Assembly: GCA_001792895.1 (NCBI GenBank)
Contig: MARA01000003.1
Coordinates: 1,240,001 to 1,304,000 of the forward strand
DNA from: Lentinus brumalis
Taxonomy: Eukaryota; Basidiomycota; Agaricomycetes; Polyporales; Polyporaceae
Length of the DNA stretch: 64,000 nucleotides
Direction of reading: 5' to 3'
Shown piece after piece: positions 61,366 through 64,000 of the stretch (positions within the stretch are counted from its first letter, which is position 1; each line of letters begins with the position of its first letter). The translations under genes were made by a program, and so were the position numbers. The notes below the pieces were generated by a model. That model searched no databases and was not told the origin of the DNA. It worked only from the letters and a program-made list of their open reading frames with translations.

Positions 61366-62501
61366 TCACCCGCGGTAAGTGCAGCAACTGTACGAGCGAT
61401 GTCAGGAATATCAGTATGCGTCAAGTCCAATGGCGCGCTCAACACACCTGATCATGTACGGCAATATAGACACCAGCAGACATGCCCAGGATGCCCAGAG
61501 GAGGAAGAGGGCACTTCCAGTGGAGACGAAGATGCCCAATGGCACTTGTGAGCCTGCAGTACCGACCATGATGTCGTTGACGCTTTTGCACTTTTCGATC
61601 ATCACTGTCCAGATGGTCGCTCCGATGAGCAGCGCCAGTGCTCCAATGATAGCGAACGCTGTGGACAGCAAGAACAGGAACGTGTGCTTCAGGAAGCCTC
61701 TGCGAAACATGAGCCAACGGGCGAATGACCGAGGTCTGTTGCGCAACGTACGTGATGAGGGCCAGCGCAGTTGCCACAGTGCCGATGAGGATTAGGTAGT
61801 ACGCCCCATTTGTGAAGTCGCCCAGGTAGTTGGAGTCCACGAACGTTCCTTGCGTGATGATCGCGTCCGTGAACTGCGTGTAGTTCGCGAGCATGTCGGC
61901 GGTAGTGACCACGAGCGGCTCAAACCTGTTGGCGGCGGAGACATTCGAGCAGATTCCGTGCGAGCCATTGATGTAGCCACAGTGGGAATATAGTCCGAAC
62001 TTGTAGAGTTGCCGGAGACCTTGCCCGTCCTCGAGGGGCGCGGAAGCGTTGTCCGTGTAGAGCCCTTCGATCGGGTCACCTAACGCAACGGCCAGACCTT
62101 GCCTATCGAAGATGAGGACCAACTATAATGTCACTGAACAACTGAACGCGCACCCGTATCCAGACACGTTCACCTGGACCTGCGTAGCTCACGCGTCAAC
62201 GCCAATGCCTTTCACGTCGTGCGCTGTCTCAATTCACCATGGATATGCCTCGCGGTACAGTCGAGGTGTTGATTTGGCCGACCTTGACATCGGCAACGTG
62301 TAAGCGCGAGATAACAACTATCAGGAAGACGAGACGAGCACTCACATGCACGAAGATGAGCATCACCAACGCTGCGAAGCTTCGCCATGCGTTGAGGTAA
62401 GTCACCGAACGGAAGTGAACATACACGCGCCCGAACGCCGCGCAGTGTCGGAACACTTACGAGAGTACGGATGCGGAGCCGATGCATATTTCGCCGCGCA
62501 T
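61366..62501 (-). CDS. Sur7/PalI-family four-TM membrane protein
   Basis: Claudin-like fungal membrane protein family of plasma-membrane domains (eisosomes) and ambient-pH signalling. Short first exons give MRGEICIGSASVLS, FAALVMLIFVHVGQINTSTV and PRGISM. The large exon has GDPIEGLYTDNASAPLEDGQ, the family motif FGLYSHCGYINGSHGICS (paired Cys in the first extracellular loop), DSNYLGDFTNGAYYLILIGT and TM2. TM3 (FLFLLSTAFAIIGALALLIG) and TM4 (FVSTGSALFLLWASWACLLV) follow. An intron before the last exon would end the protein in SCCTYRG (stop at 61366-61368); without it the stop is near 61411. The intron between exons 3 and 5 (about 62.1 kb) is modelled only approximately. Confidence 0.78.
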
Positions 62502-62839
62502 GGTATACGGAGGAAACGAGGGGAGAAGAGAGGGCGAAGAAGGGTATCCAGAGCTGCTCCGACGAGATGAACGGGCGAGAGAGCCTCGAGGGAGCCTGAC
62601 GCGACGTGCGCGCCGTGTCTTCAAAGTCACCTGCTTCAACTTGGACCATTCTTGATTGCCAAACTGGGCATTCCCAGGGATCGCGTACCATTGGCGCCTG
62701 TTATCGTAGCGTGCGGACTCGCGCTGCCTCAGTCCTCCAGCCATGCCTCTCTGACCGACGCGCTCTCTTTCCCCATCTCGCCTTCTTTGTGCGGCTCCCC
62801 GTCCACTCTCTTGCTTTTTGTTCTTAAGTGCCGCCGTCC
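62502..62839. other. divergent promoter, Sur7/PalI and sterol glucosyltransferase genes
   Basis: 338 nt between the two ATGs. It includes a pyrimidine-rich stretch (about 62765-62830) ending at the plus-strand ATG. Confidence 0.5.
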
Positions 62840-64000
62840 ATGGCGCAAGACGGACAACCTGATACACCACCCGCGGCGACCCCCACTACCGCTGTCTCGC
62901 CTCCCACCTCTCCCTCGTCCGCCTCCGGAGAGCCCGTCTCGGATACCAAGGGCGGCGTGGTGAAACGCGCGATGGACAAGACTGTCGACAAGCTTGGCCG
63001 GGGGAAGTCCCTGCTCTCCCAGAGCCAACCGTCGTTGCCTCCACCAGCCCATAGACGCATGTTCAGCCTTACTAGGGGGAAGGGCAAGGAACGGCAGACC
63101 GCTGGTGCGTCAATTCGATCTCTCGTGACCTCAGAAACAAGTCATAACCATATCATCACCCTAGGAGAGCAACCTATCTCGCGCTCGCAAGTATTGTCTT
63201 CACCTCCGTCTTCGCCACCCCTCTCCCCTCGGAGGCATACTCGCGTGTCCGGAGCGACCGGAGAAGATGATGACCCATTCATCACACCAAGCTCGCCCTC
63301 TCTGGGACCCAGCCATCCCGAGAGCCTTGTCTTCCGCGGCTTCCGATCAGTACGTTTGTTCAGGACGTCTGTGTTCCATGTCATAACCATTGCTCTAGAT
63401 GCATGCCGGTACACAGACCATCATCCAGGCGCTGCAAGCAGTACCGTGGGCAGAAGACCTGGACAACGATGACGACTACATGAACCATGATGCCGTCGCC
63501 CCTGTAATGACCGAGAGCGACGGGGACGAGAGAGGTGAGGTCCTCGCAGACGTGCTGTCATGGTGTCCTAATATGCCGTAGTGAGCCGCCTCACCTCGTC
63601 TATCCACGCCATATATCGGCCCCTTGCGCGCGTCAGAAGGGGTGATCCCTCGGCGTCCTCTTACCGCGCAACCAAAGCACCGGCCCTCCCGACTTTGTCT
63701 GACACCGAGGACAGCCCTAGGCCTGATGAATCCCCCGTGTCGGACGAAGATACCGAGGGTGACTTCGAGCCGCACATCGGAGGGAACATTACTGACGCTG
63801 GCCACTCCGGTCGCATTTCGCCCGAGACAATTCCCGACTTGGACAACTCAACCTCAGATGTACCTGCTAACGCTGCGAGTGACCGAAGGGCGAGTACTCG
63901 CTCAGGTAGCATGGCCACTGTGCGACAGAATCGACGGGCGCAACTGGCGGAGAAGCTCCAGGGTGTGTTTGAGCTGGACAATATCAATGAGGTTGTTGCA
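62840..64000 (+). CDS. ATG26: N-terminal part of a GRAM-domain sterol 3-beta-glucosyltransferase (right-truncated)
   Basis: If the identification holds, it adds glucose to membrane sterols; relatives (Atg26/UGT51) also bind phosphoinositides through GRAM and PH domains. Visible are a Ser/Pro-rich N-terminus, GGVVKRAMDKTVDKLGRGKS, HRRMFSLTRGKGKERQTAGA, an exon with MHAGTQTIIQALQAVPWAED and a third exon VSRLTSSIHAIYRPLARVRR. An acidic region (SDEDTEGDFEP) follows, then RAQLAEKLQGVFELDNINEV at the right edge. The last segment is the start of the GRAM domain as in Atg26 proteins, but the diagnostic glucosyltransferase part is outside the window. Exon 1 ends near 63345 and two introns keep frame. 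Confidence 0.7.

Overview
The window is nuclear DNA of a filamentous basidiomycete, most likely an agaricomycete of the Polyporales type. The evidence is GC-rich coding sequence cut by many introns of about 50-60 nt, single-copy eukaryotic housekeeping genes packed on both strands, fungal cell-wall enzymes, intron-bearing tRNA genes and the wreck of a Plavaka-type DNA transposon. Gene models were built by reading exons and GT..AG introns by eye. Spans run from ATG to stop; most functions rest on recognised motifs, and no database search was run.

Layout. 1-3.0 kb: 3' end of an unknown low-complexity protein, then choline/ethanolamine kinase (-). 5.1-7.7 kb: a 15-exon, 14-TM major facilitator transporter (-). 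9.1-10.9 kb: mitochondrial DnaJ Mdj1 (-). 12.2-17.3 kb: a small SET-domain protein (-), casein kinase 2 alpha (+), secreted GH18 chitinase with two chitin-binding modules (+). 17.7-19.8 kb: transposase wreck next to a second degenerate fragment. 20.5-29.8 kb: an unrecognised His/Ser/Pro-rich protein (-), an F-box protein (+), AP-3 sigma (+), Mediator subunit 6 (-), NRAMP metal transporter (+). 30.0-36.5 kb: tRNA-Lys, serine carboxypeptidase (-), then a gene-poor stretch with decayed coding fragments. 36.6-42.8 kb: C2H2 zinc-finger factor and large-subunit catalase (+). 43.6-55.7 kb: a dense core block: second tRNA-Lys, Emi1/DUF3128, MCM5, CSN6, TMEM205-like protein, U2 snRNP A' (Lea1), Sac1 phosphatase, SET/NAP histone chaperone. 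56.0-64.0 kb: chitin deacetylase, GH72 glucanosyltransferase, third tRNA-Lys, Sur7/PalI membrane protein and the 5' part of a GRAM-domain sterol glucosyltransferase.

The genes do not form one pathway. The clearest theme is the cell surface: chitinase, chitin deacetylase, GH72 glucan remodelling enzyme, Sur7/PalI and sterol glucosylation, the last four adjacent at the right end. Several housekeeping genes are arranged as close divergent pairs (MCM5/CSN6, LEA1/SAC1, MED6/NRAMP, SET/CK2) that must share promoters. No secondary-metabolite core enzyme, CRISPR array, toxin gene or complete mobile element was seen.

Two observations matter most. Five one-base deletions in short G or C runs break four otherwise well-conserved genes, which points to consensus errors rather than real pseudogenes. 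Three tRNA-Lys(CTT) genes share one mature sequence but carry introns of 21, 10 and 9 nt.
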